Of a DNA stretch of 11,822 bases, positions 1 through 6,860 are shown piece after piece. Each line of letters begins with the position of its first letter. The first letter of the stretch is position 1. The notes under the pieces were generated by a model. It was not told the DNA's origin. It saw only the letters and a list, made by a program, of their open reading frames with translations, and did not search any database. The DNA comes from Allomeiothermus sp035760705 (GTDB taxonomy: Bacteria > Deinococcota > Deinococci > Deinococcales > Thermaceae), in the NCBI GenBank assembly GCA_035760705.1, contig DASTSL010000062.1, positions 1 to 11,822 on the forward strand, in the 5' to 3' direction. A program made the translations under genes and the position numbers.

Positions 1-785
1 TACACCCACCGTTTCCGCCGCCGATACCGCTTAGCCTCGGCGAAGCCGCCGGTGGCGCCCGCGCCGAGGTAGAACTCCATCACGTCGGCGTCGGCTTGGG
101 CCTCCTGGGCGGTGCCCTCGAAGACCACCCGGCCCTGTTCCATCACGTAGACCCGCTCGACGATCTGGAAGGCCGCGCGGGCGTTCTGCTCGACCAGCAC
201 CAGGGTGAGGCCCTTGTCGCAGCGGAGTTCGCTCAAGACCCGCATCACCTCCTCGACGAGTTTGGGCGAGAGGCCCAGGCTGGGTTCGTCCACCACCAGG
301 ATCTTGGGCTCGGTGAGCAGGGCCATCCCCAAGAGGAGCATCTGTTGCTCGCCGCCCGAGAGGTATCCGGCCTGCTCGGTGCGGCGCTCGTAGATGCGCG
401 GGAAGCGGCTAAAGATCTCGTCGGTGATCTCCTTTTGCCGGGCCGGGCTGAGCTTGTGCGAGGCCGCGCGGAGGTTCTCGAGCACCGTCAGATAGCGAAA
501 CACCGGGCGGCCCTCGAGGATCGCGGTGAGCCCCAAGGAGGCCACCCTGAGCGCCGGGGCGTGGCTGGTGTCTTGAGCGCCGATCATGATCTTGCCGTCT
601 AGCACCCGCCCGTCGTACTGCGGGAGCAACCCGGCCATCGCGCGAACCAGGGTGCTCTTCCCGGCCCCGTTGGGGCCGAGCAAAGCTACGGCCTCGCCCG
701 AGCCAGCCCGCAGCGACACCCCCTGCAAGGCCAGGATCACCCCGCGGTAGACGACTTTGAGGTTTTCGACGTTGAGTTCAGCCAC
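1..785 (-). CDS. livF: Branched-chain amino acid-type ABC transporter ATP-binding protein (LivF family), 3' end at window edge
   Basis: This cytoplasmic ATPase would power import of the ligand bound by the LivK-type protein encoded upstream. The GTG start at 785 is chosen because AAGGAG lies 5 bases before it (791-796). The frame then stays open for 261 codons to base 3. Visible motifs are Walker A GPNGAGKS (residues 37-44), signature LSGGEQQ (142-148), Walker B ILVVDEP (162-168) and VEQN (198-201). In VEQN, Gln replaces the usual H-loop His, as is typical of LivF. The C-terminus RYRRRKRWV resembles the basic tail that ends many LivF proteins. The next two bases are TA, so the stop codon probably straddles the window edge and the protein is essentially complete. 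It lies 50 bases downstream of the permease gene in the same operon. The family is clear; the substrate (amino acid, amide, urea or aromatic acid) cannot be read from the sequence. Confidence 0.93.
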   Translation of the reverse strand, partial: MAELNVENLKVVYRGVILALQGVSLRAGSGEAVALLGPNGAGKSTLVRAMAGLLPQYDGRVLDGKIMIGAQDTSHAPALRVASLGLTAILEGRPVFRYLTVLENLRAASHKLSPARQKEITDEIFSRFPRIYERRTEQAGYLSGGEQQMLLLGMALLTEPKILVVDEPSLGLSPKLVEEVMRVLSELRCDKGLTLVLVEQNARAAFQIVERVYVMEQGRVVFEGTAQEAQADADVMEFYLGAGATGGFAEAKRYRRRKRWV

Positions 786-803
786 TTAAGCTCCTTGGGG
801 CTG

Positions 804-818
804 TTAGCTAAAAGCTAA
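804..818. repeat. Small palindrome between livH and livF
   Basis: TTAGCT and AGCTAA form a perfect 6-bp inverted repeat with a 3-base loop. It lies in the 50-base spacer between the permease stop and the ATPase Shine-Dalgarno. The core resembles palindromic words at 1787-1801 and 7954-7978. There is no U-tract, so it does not look like a terminator. Confidence 0.5.
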
Positions 819-835
819 GGACTAATCGCCGCTTC

Positions 836-1750
836 TCACACCCGCTCGATCCGGTGCTGGCCAAAGAGGCCGTAAGGCCTCAGCATCAGCACCAGCAGCA
901 CGATCACGAAGGGGATGGCCTGGGTGATGCCGGGCAGGAGGGTCTCGAGGTACAACTGGGAAAAAGCCTCGATCAGCCCGATCAAAAGCCCCGCCACCAC
1001 CGCTCCCGCCACCGAGTCGAAACCGCCCAAAATCGCCACCGGGAAGACCACCAATCCCAAGAGGATCAGGTGATGGCCCGGCCCGCCACCCCCCGCCGCC
1101 CCGGCCAGGAAGGCCCCGCCGATGGCCGCCATCATCGCCGAGATGCCCCAGGAGACGGCCACCACCCGAGGGGCGTTGATCCCCAGGGCCAGCGCGGCGG
1201 TCTCACTCTCCGAGACCGCCCGCAAGAGGATGCCATAGCGGGTGTACTTGAGCATGGCGATGAGGAAAACCGCCAGCGGTAAGGCCAGGATCAAACTCCA
1301 GACCGCCTTGGACGAGAGGAACACCCCGCCCATGTTGAAGGCCAGGTTGGGCAACTCCTTGGGCAGATGCGAAATATCCGCTGCCCCCATCGCTTTCTGA
1401 TCTGGTCCCCAGACGATGAGCGCGGCTCCGTCCAGGGTAGCGGCCAGGCCGATGGTTGCCATGATCACCGCGACCACGTTGCGCCCCAGCAGGGGCCGCA
1501 CGAATCCCCGCTCGATCAGCACCCCGAAGATAAACGCCAGCGGCAAGGCCAGCAAGATCGCCAGCAACACTGGCAGGAAGAGCGAGAGCGTGTAGGTCAG
1601 ATAAGCCCCGATCAGCAAAAACTCGCTGATGGCGAAGTTGGTGACGCTGGTGGCGCGGTACACCAGCACGAACCCGGCGGCGATCACCGCGTAGAGTGCC
1701 CCGTTCGCCAGACCGTTGACCAGGGTTTGCAGGTTGAGGGCTAAGTCCAT
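836..1750 (-). CDS. livH: Branched-chain amino acid-type ABC transporter permease (LivH family)
   Basis: This inner-membrane permease forms one half of the transport channel. The 304-residue protein is normal length for LivH and is almost entirely hydrophobic, with about eight membrane segments. The N-terminus has the standard LivH form: a short helix containing LQTLVNGLANGALYAVIAAG (residues 8-27), then VTNFAISEFLLIGAYL (36-51). A conserved cytoplasmic coupling region, SESETAALALGINAPR, lies near 180-195. The ATG at 1750 is supported by AAAGAG four bases upstream and by agreement with family N-termini. It lies between the binding-protein and ATPase genes on the same strand. The partner permease LivM is not in the window and is expected beyond base 1 together with LivG. 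The family call is firm; the ligand is unknown. Confidence 0.94.
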   Translation of the reverse strand: MDLALNLQTLVNGLANGALYAVIAAGFVLVYRATSVTNFAISEFLLIGAYLTYTLSLFLPVLLAILLALPLAFIFGVLIERGFVRPLLGRNVVAVIMATIGLAATLDGAALIVWGPDQKAMGAADISHLPKELPNLAFNMGGVFLSSKAVWSLILALPLAVFLIAMLKYTRYGILLRAVSESETAALALGINAPRVVAVSWGISAMMAAIGGAFLAGAAGGGGPGHHLILLGLVVFPVAILGGFDSVAGAVVAGLLIGLIEAFSQLYLETLLPGITQAIPFVIVLLVLMLRPYGLFGQHRIERV

Positions 1751-1769
1751 GTTTCTCTTTAGGAAGATC

Positions 1770-1840
1770 TCGAGGGTCTAGGGTCGAGAGCCAAAAGCTC
1801 TATGCGCTTCGCGCCGTTGCCCTTGACCCTCAGCCCTCGA
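1770..1840 (-). promoter_or_regulatory. Branched intercistronic RNA structure between livK and livH
   Basis: The arms 1770-1785 and 1825-1840 are inverted repeats matching at 13 of 16 positions. In the RNA this gives a 7-bp helix, a 3-base internal loop with one possible G-U pair, and a 6-bp helix. Two smaller hairpins lie inside: AGAGC/GCTCT (1787-1791 with 1797-1801) and GCGC/GCGC (1804-1807 with 1811-1814). The outer arm ends one base past the livK stop codon. The position matches elements that protect upstream binding-protein mRNA or lower readthrough into permease genes, but that role is inferred. Confidence 0.55.
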
Positions 1841-3034
1841 CTAGACCTTCGACCCGTCCACCCAGTCGGTGATGGCGTCAAAGCGGGCATCCTTGACGTT
1901 GGCCCGGTAGAGCTTGGTGAAGGGCAAGCGGTGGTTGACCCAGTTCAGGTTGCGAAACTGTCCCCCGGCGTTGTAGTCGCCCATGTTCTCGAGCGTCTCG
2001 ATCATGCCCGGACGGGTGAGCTTGCCAGCCTGGGCGGCCCGGCGCATGGCCTCGGCGATGACGTCCACCGCCGCCCAAGAACCCATGTAGTAGGTGGTGC
2101 GGTAGCTGAGGTCACGGCCCTTGGCCCGGCGCAGCGCGCGGATCTGCTCGACGGCGGGGATCAGCGTGTCGTAGTAGTAGGCGTTGTGGTAGGCCACGAT
2201 GAAGCCATCGGCGGCGGCCCCGGCCCGCTGCATCAGGGCCAGTTCGGCGGAGTAATAAGTGCCCATAAAGGTCGCCCGCACCCCTTGTTCGCGGGCGGCC
2301 CGCACCAGCAGGGGCTCTACGGTCAATACGTAGCCCTGGAGGATCACGAAATCCGGCTGGGCCTGGCGCAGCTTGGTGACGATGGGGGTGGCGTCCGAGA
2401 TGGCGAGCGGGGTCACTTCCTCGCCTACGATCTGGTAGCCCCGCTTGGCGGCTTGATCCTTGATGAACTGGATGTTGTCCCGCCCGAACTCGGAGTTGGA
2501 GTAGACCAAGAACAGCTTGGCCCCCCGGCCCCGGGCCCGTTGCACCTGTTGCAGCAAGGCACCGGCCATGTCGTTGTAGGTGGGGCCGAACACGAAGATG
2601 GTGGGGTAGGTCTTGGGGTCGGCCAGTTCGTTGGCGAAGGAGGTGGCGGTGTAGGGCAGTTGCAGCCGGGTGATCTCCGGGGCCAACGCCTTAGAAAGCC
2701 CAGTAGAGTCCCCGTAGACGAAAACCAGTTCGTCGGGGCGCTCCCGCTGCACGATGCGGTTGAACACCGCTGTCCCCCGTGCCACGTCGTAGCCGTCGTC
2801 CTCGACGATCAGCTCGAACTTCCGCCCACCGATCCCCCCAGCGTCGTTGATGCGGTCGGCCTGGTCGCGGAAAGCATCGAGTGCCGCGTTCCCCGCGAAA
2901 GCGAAGGCCCCCGTGAGGGGCAGGATCGCGGCCAGCTTGACCGGGCGCGACTGGGCCAACCCGATCATGTAAGGGCTAAACACGGTAGACGCTGCCAGAC
3001 CAGCCTTCAGCACTTGACGACGGTTCACCTTCAT
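1841..3034 (-). CDS. livK: ABC transporter substrate-binding protein (LivK family, type 1 fold) with Tat-like signal
   Basis: This extracytoplasmic ligand-binding protein delivers its ligand to the LivH-type permease encoded downstream. An upstream in-frame ATG exists at 3073. The ATG at 3034 is preferred because GAGGAGG lies 5 bases before it (3040-3046) and because it puts the signal peptide at the N-terminus. The mature length is then about 370 of 397 residues, normal for the family. The signal contains the twin-arginine-like run NRRQVLKAG (4-12), a hydrophobic stretch, and a plausible cleavage site after GLA (25-27). The domain opens with VKLAAILPLTGAFAFAGNAA and carries DAGGIGGRKFELIVEDDGYD, both typical of periplasmic-binding fold type 1. 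No lipobox cysteine is seen, so it is probably soluble or retained by other means. The ligand is not predictable. Confidence 0.92.
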   Translation of the reverse strand: MKVNRRQVLKAGLAASTVFSPYMIGLAQSRPVKLAAILPLTGAFAFAGNAALDAFRDQADRINDAGGIGGRKFELIVEDDGYDVARGTAVFNRIVQRERPDELVFVYGDSTGLSKALAPEITRLQLPYTATSFANELADPKTYPTIFVFGPTYNDMAGALLQQVQRARGRGAKLFLVYSNSEFGRDNIQFIKDQAAKRGYQIVGEEVTPLAISDATPIVTKLRQAQPDFVILQGYVLTVEPLLVRAAREQGVRATFMGTYYSAELALMQRAGAAADGFIVAYHNAYYYDTLIPAVEQIRALRRAKGRDLSYRTTYYMGSWAAVDVIAEAMRRAAQAGKLTRPGMIETLENMGDYNAGGQFRNLNWVNHRLPFTKLYRANVKDARFDAITDWVDGSKV

Positions 3035-3039
3035 GTCGG

Positions 3040-3046
3040 CCTCCTC
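3040..3046 (-). promoter_or_regulatory. Shine-Dalgarno that sets the livK start
   Basis: GAGGAGG on the minus strand ends 5 bases before the ATG at 3034. The longer alternative from 3073 has no comparable site and would place 13 extra residues before the Tat motif. Confidence 0.8.
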
Positions 3047-3107
3047 AAAGAACAAAATGTTGTATGTCCCCACTTTACCGGTTTTTGCCGCCGTTGTGAC
3101 CTGGGAG

Positions 3108-3121
3108 CAAGCTACAGCTTG
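3108..3121 (-). terminator. Weak hairpin after the HNH gene
   Basis: CAAGC and GCTTG pair around a 4-base loop, 7 bases past the HNH stop codon. The stem is short and no U-tract follows, so termination here is doubtful. The 93-base gap between the HNH stop and the livK start shows no convincing -35/-10 pair, so whether livK has its own promoter is unresolved. Confidence 0.25.
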
Positions 3122-3127
3122 AACCGG

Positions 3128-3733
3128 CTAAGCGGATTTTTGCCGCAGTGCAGCGCGCTGGTTGACTAGTCTGCGGGTCTGCTGCTTGTGGCAGGGTTGG
3201 CAAAGGGTGCGCAGGTTTTGCGGGTCATGGTCGCCCCCCTCGCTCACCGGGAGGATGTGGTCGGCTTCCCAGAGGTCGGTGGGTTCTTTCCAGAGCTTGC
3301 GGGGCCGCCAGGCCTGGGGAAGCTCGAGCGCGAACCCGTGGAACCCGCGCCGGGAGAGTTCTCCGGCGGCCTGGGCGTACTCGGCGTTCAGTGCCCGGTA
3401 CTGTGGATCGGCGTGCAAGTTCTTCAAGAGTCCTTTATCGCGGCATAGCAGGGCCGCTTTCTTCCAGGGGCGGAGCAAGGTGGATTTGAGCTTGCGGGTG
3501 TCGGTTCCGCAAAGCTGGCAGATCCCCTTCTCGCGCCGCCGCAGGTGATCGCGGGCGTAGCGCCAATGCGAGCGCAGCCGGTACTCGTGAACGCAGCCGT
3601 CGCTGCACCAGGTGCGACGGCCTCTGGGCACTTCGTTATGGCAGCGAATGTAGCGGCACAACCTGCGCCCGCTGGGGCCATACTCGGCCTGCGGACGCAA
3701 GAGTTTTTTACCGAGGGTTTGACGCGGGCTCAC
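3128..3733 (-). CDS. Stand-alone HNH endonuclease with ZRANB3-like zinc knuckle
   Basis: This is a predicted DNA nuclease of 201 residues. The C-terminal HNH core reads LWEADHILPVSEGGDHDPQN, with D158-H159, N173 and C178-x2-C181-H182. C72-x2-C75 probably completes the structural zinc site. The N-terminus has a second cysteine set, C26, C31, C43 and C47, around RRTWCSDGCV. This resembles the knuckle that precedes the HNH domain in ZRANB3-type proteins (from family memory). About 80 residues separate the CQLC knuckle from the DHI core, which seems longer than usual. The GTG start directly follows an in-frame TAG, so no longer form is possible, but no good Shine-Dalgarno is visible. The gene lies 97 bases downstream of the methyltransferase-TPR-DUF2325 gene on the same strand. 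Repair, mobile-DNA or defence roles are all possible; none is shown by the sequence. Confidence 0.88.
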   Translation of the reverse strand: MSPRQTLGKKLLRPQAEYGPSGRRLCRYIRCHNEVPRGRRTWCSDGCVHEYRLRSHWRYARDHLRRREKGICQLCGTDTRKLKSTLLRPWKKAALLCRDKGLLKNLHADPQYRALNAEYAQAAGELSRRGFHGFALELPQAWRPRKLWKEPTDLWEADHILPVSEGGDHDPQNLRTLCQPCHKQQTRRLVNQRAALRQKSA

Positions 3734-3812
3734 CTATCCCAAAGATACCCCACCGACCCCCATATGTCGTGCGAGATCGGCTCATATAGCCAAGATGTCC
3801 TCTCGCCAACCG

Positions 3813-3825
3813 GGGCCGATGGCCC
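3813..3825 (-). terminator. Short GC hairpin after the TPR/DUF2325 gene
   Basis: GGGCC and GGCCC form a perfect 5-bp stem with a 3-base loop, 5 bases past the stop of the upstream gene. No U-tract follows. It could act as a weak terminator or 3' stabiliser ahead of the HNH gene. Confidence 0.3.
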
Positions 3826-3830
3826 TTCAC

Positions 3831-6620
3831 TTACGAACTGTTCTTGAGCGCCCGCTTGAAGAGTTGCGGAGCGAAATCCGCCACCGCGCGCAGGAAGCCG
3901 GTGATGCCCCTGGCCCGTCCGGGGGTGATGTAGACCGGAACCCCCCGGTTTTCGGCCTCGAGCCTTATCGGCTCGGAGATGTCGTGGCCGACATAGCTCG
4001 AGACGATCATCAGCCCGTGGGCCCGCTCCACCCGGTTCTGGATGCGCCGGATGGCCTCCCGGCCCGAGCTGTTGGCGTCGGCATCGAACCAGTCCAGGCG
4101 CAGGCCCTGGGCCTCCAGGAAGGGCACCATCCGGCTCCTGAGCTGGGTGTGTCCCCCCACCACGATCAGGTACTCGCCGTGGAATTTGGGCAACCCCTCG
4201 TGCACCAGCCCCTGCGGGGTGAGGCCCTCGAGCGCATCGGTGACCCCCCCCAGCTTGGCCAGCGCCGACGAGGTGGCCTTGAGTTCTTCCAGGTACAGCG
4301 CCAACTCGGGGTCGGTAGGGTTCAAAAAGAGCAGGTTGCGCAGGATCTCGCGGGAAAGCTCGAGGTCTTTTTCCGCGTAGTAGGCCACCTCGAGGGCCTT
4401 GCGCCAGACCTCGGCGGCTTTCTTGTAGACCCCGCTACGCTCGAAGTGTTCGGCCAGGTCGAACATCACCTCCAGGGCGTCGGGTCGGTGGCGCAGTTCG
4501 TCTTCGAGGAGCCGACCGGCCTCCTCGAGCCGGCCCTCGGCGTAGAGGGCCGCCAGGTATTCCCCCCGCACCTTCTCGGCCTCCTCGCCGTGGCGGAAGC
4601 TGCGCGAGAGCCGGTAGGCCAGGGCCAGCTGCTCCAGCGAGGGCTGCGAGGTGCGGGCCAGGGCGGCGGTGAGCAGCCGGAAAGCCTCCCAGGGGCCTTC
4701 GAGCTTCTCCACCAAAGCCAGCAAGCCCTCGAGCTGATCCTGCACCGCCTCGAGCCCAGCGTCGCGCACCCGGCCCAAAAACTCCCGGGCCAGCACCGGT
4801 TCGCCCGCGGCCAGCGCTTCTTGGGCCATCTGGTAGAGCACCGGGACCGGGTAGGCCTTGAGGGCGTGGGCCCGCTTGCGCTCCCCCAACACCTCCAGGA
4901 TCGGGTAACCCAGGGCCTGTTTGGTCAGGGCGATGTAGTGGTAGGCCAGCCCGGCGGGTTCGCCCCGGCCCTCGCGGGCGGCGCGCTCGAGGTGGCGCAA
5001 GGCCTCGGGGTGACGCCCCTCGCGGTAGCGCAGCAGGCCCAGGGCCAGCAGGGCCGTAACGTCCTCGGCCCGGGCCACCGCGTCGGTGAGGTAGGGCTCG
5101 ACCGCCTTGAGTTCGGCCAGCGGAACTTCCTCGAGCCCTTCCGGCCTCCGCACCCGGAGCTGGGTCAAGGCCAACCCTAAAGCCCCGGCGGCCTCCCCCT
5201 GGTCGTAGAGACGGCGGGCGTAGCGCTCGGCCCGGGCCCACAACCCCTGTTGCAGCGTGGCTTGCAAACCCAAGAACAAGAGCCCGCGGGTCAGGAGTTC
5301 GGGCGAGAGGTCCTCGACGAACTCCACCCGGCGACTGACCTCGCTCCAGTCCCCCTCGCGCCCGAAGCGGAAGGCCCGCTCCTCCAGGCGCTCGAGCGCG
5401 GTCTTGATCAGCAATCGCGCCTCTGCCAAGCCCGACTCGTGGAGTTGCCGCAGAGCATCGGAGAGCCGACCCAAACCCAGATAAACCCGGCCCAGCGCCA
5501 GCCGGTAGCGCCCGCCCCGGCTGCTGAGGGCCTCCAGGCGGGGCAGAGCCCGCTGGTACTCGCCCATCTCTACCCAGCACAGCACCCGCAGGTCCTCGGC
5601 TTCCTCGCGAGCGGCCTGCTCGAGTGCCTGCTCAGCCTCCTCGAAGCGCGAGAGGGCCATCAGGGCCCGGCCCCGCAGGTAAGAGAGGCGGCCCCCGGCC
5701 CCCGCCGGCACCCGGGCCAGCACCGCCGCGTAATCCCCCTGCTCGAGCAAAGCCCATACCTCGTCTGGCGAAACCGTGGCCACGGTCTCGGCCAGCACCG
5801 GCGCGGCCAGCGGAGCCTCGGTCTCTTGGGCCTTGACCGGGGCCTCGAGCCGCAGCTCCTCGGGCATCCGGCCCAGCACCAACACGTACTCGCCCTCCCC
5901 CACCCGGCGCACGTCGCTGAACCCCAGCCGGATCAGGGCCTCGCCCACCGCCTCGAAGTTCTTGCCCAAAAAGGGGCCATGCCCGTAAACCAGCAGCCCG
6001 CCGGGGCGCAACAGCCCGGCGAGCCCCGAGAGCCGTCCGGGGATCTCGAAGTGGCGGTAGAACTCCTCGGTCTCGAGCCGGGCCGGGAGGTCCCCCAGAT
6101 ACCCCTCGGGCAGCACCGAGAGCAGCAGGACCACGTCCACGGTGGGGGTCCCGCCCAGCGGTTCGCCGTACCACCCCTGGTGCCACTCGATCCCCTGGGT
6201 ACGGGTTTTGCCCACCGCTATGGCCTCCTCGACCCCCTCGAGCGCGTGCCACTCGAGGTCGGGGCGCTTCTGGGCCAGGAGCTTGAGCAAGAGCCCGGTA
6301 AAAGCCCCGATCTCCAGCACCTTGCCCTGCTCGGGCAAGAGGGCCGGAACTTCCTTGAGGTAGAACTCCAAGTACGGGAGGTGCATGGCGTACACCAGCC
6401 CCTCCAGCCGCTCCCGGGGGTGTGCCAGCAGCTCGCCATAAAATCTTCGTACCGCCTCGAGGCCCCCCCCGCCAAGGTAGCGTTTCCAAGCCTGCAAAAT
6501 TGGCTTTCGCCGCGAGGGGCTGCCGATCCGCTTGGCCAACTCGCTCTCGAAGCGCCCCGGCGAGATCGCGCCCTCGAGGTTGAACTGCTGTTTGAGATAG
6601 CGCTTGACCTCGCTTTCCAT
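3831..6620 (-). CDS. Three-part fusion: SAM methyltransferase-like domain, TPR array, DUF2325
   Basis: This large 929-residue protein appears soluble, with no signal peptide or membrane segment. Residues 1-90 are a helical lead-in. Residues 98-250 look like a class I methyltransferase: motif I VLEIGAFTGL (101-110), an acidic strand end HALEG (125-129), and DVVLLLSVL (162-170). A Pro/Ala-rich linker (255-282) follows. Residues 284-780 are helical repeats of TPR type, for example FEEAEQALEQAAREEAEDL (326-344), HPEALRHLERAAREG (537-551) and GRLEEAGRLLEDELRHRPDA (696-715). Residues 816-915 match DUF2325: YLIVVGGHTQLRSRM (817-831), a D-rich loop, SSYVGHDISEPIRLEAE (874-890) and GVPVYITPGRARG. The ATG at 6620 follows an in-frame TAA and has AAAGG three bases upstream. 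The substrate and role are unknown. The domain calls rest on motif recognition; the methyltransferase call is the less certain of the two ends. Confidence 0.85.
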   Translation of the reverse strand: MESEVKRYLKQQFNLEGAISPGRFESELAKRIGSPSRRKPILQAWKRYLGGGGLEAVRRFYGELLAHPRERLEGLVYAMHLPYLEFYLKEVPALLPEQGKVLEIGAFTGLLLKLLAQKRPDLEWHALEGVEEAIAVGKTRTQGIEWHQGWYGEPLGGTPTVDVVLLLSVLPEGYLGDLPARLETEEFYRHFEIPGRLSGLAGLLRPGGLLVYGHGPFLGKNFEAVGEALIRLGFSDVRRVGEGEYVLVLGRMPEELRLEAPVKAQETEAPLAAPVLAETVATVSPDEVWALLEQGDYAAVLARVPAGAGGRLSYLRGRALMALSRFEEAEQALEQAAREEAEDLRVLCWVEMGEYQRALPRLEALSSRGGRYRLALGRVYLGLGRLSDALRQLHESGLAEARLLIKTALERLEERAFRFGREGDWSEVSRRVEFVEDLSPELLTRGLLFLGLQATLQQGLWARAERYARRLYDQGEAAGALGLALTQLRVRRPEGLEEVPLAELKAVEPYLTDAVARAEDVTALLALGLLRYREGRHPEALRHLERAAREGRGEPAGLAYHYIALTKQALGYPILEVLGERKRAHALKAYPVPVLYQMAQEALAAGEPVLAREFLGRVRDAGLEAVQDQLEGLLALVEKLEGPWEAFRLLTAALARTSQPSLEQLALAYRLSRSFRHGEEAEKVRGEYLAALYAEGRLEEAGRLLEDELRHRPDALEVMFDLAEHFERSGVYKKAAEVWRKALEVAYYAEKDLELSREILRNLLFLNPTDPELALYLEELKATSSALAKLGGVTDALEGLTPQGLVHEGLPKFHGEYLIVVGGHTQLRSRMVPFLEAQGLRLDWFDADANSSGREAIRRIQNRVERAHGLMIVSSYVGHDISEPIRLEAENRGVPVYITPGRARGITGFLRAVADFAPQLFKRALKNSS

Positions 6621-6659
6621 AAACCTTTAGATATTCCTCCCGCAAAACCTGTCCCGAGT

Positions 6660-6860
6660 TTACCAAGTGCTTTGAAAACAATAATGTTTATAGCCGTCTT
6701 CACACAAAATGAACCGGTGGAGGACCCGGCCCCAGGTGGCCGTGACCGGATGGCCGCGGTAGACAAGATCCCCCTTACAGTCTAAGCCGCAAAGGGGACG
6801 AACAGCCGGTGAGTTGCAAAGCGGAGGCCCAGCCCCCTGGTCAGGGGGCTGGAGGATCAC
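6660..6860 (-). CDS. Possible small cysteine-rich protein overlapping the deoxyhypusine synthase homologue
   Basis: This frame would encode 66 residues, starting at a GTG that overlaps the upstream stop as GTGA, a common coupled arrangement. The C-terminal half looks protein-like: GDLVYRGHPVTATWG (30-44), then VLHRFILCEDGYKHYC (46-61). It has five cysteines (15, 24, 28, 53, 61) and three histidines, suggesting a metal site. Against it, the first 11 codons coincide with a strong hairpin (6829-6852). No other in-frame ATG or GTG exists, and codon GC drops sharply in the last 15 codons. It could be a real small gene, the remnant of a broken one, or chance. I do not recognise the family. Confidence 0.35.
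   Translation of the reverse strand: MILQPPDQGAGPPLCNSPAVRPLCGLDCKGDLVYRGHPVTATWGRVLHRFILCEDGYKHYCFQSTW
6681..6692 (-). promoter_or_regulatory. Candidate -10 region for the TPR/DUF2325 gene
   Basis: This AT-rich island reads TATAAACATTAT on the minus strand, inside an otherwise GC-rich region 61 bases before the ATG at 6620. TATAAA or CATTAT could serve as the -10 box. No good -35 hexamer is seen at the usual distance. It lies inside the possible small gene. Confidence 0.3.
6829..6852 (-). terminator. Strong hairpin after the deoxyhypusine synthase homologue
   Basis: CCAGCCCCCT and AGGGGGCTGG pair perfectly over 10 bp with a 4-base loop, 4 bases past the stop codon at 6857. No U-tract follows on the minus strand. 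It is a plausible terminator, or an attenuator in front of the candidate small gene and the TPR/DUF2325 gene. Confidence 0.55.

Noticed and set aside
3035..3073. livK starting at the upstream ATG at 3073
   Set aside because: It lacks a Shine-Dalgarno and would bury the Tat-type signal 13 residues in. The ATG at 3034 has GAGGAGG at ideal spacing.
3040..3127. A dedicated livK promoter
   Set aside because: TAAAGT and nearby words resemble a -10 box, but no acceptable -35 lies at 16-18 bases and no extended -10 is present.
1802..3169. Long open frame on the plus strand (about 455 codons) opposite livK
   Set aside because: It is antisense to a clear LivK gene, has a Gly/His/Val-rich composition with no family motif, and results from high GC at third codon positions.
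3128..6620. Classical restriction-modification pair
   Set aside because: The methyltransferase domain lacks visible DNA-methylase catalytic motifs such as (D/N)PPY or PCQ, so it is not a recognisable DNA base methylase.
3795..6785. Two long plus-strand open frames (about 461 and 511 codons) opposite the TPR/DUF2325 gene
   Set aside because: Their low-complexity Gln/Leu/Gly-rich products mirror the TPR gene on the other strand. No recognisable motif or Shine-Dalgarno was seen.
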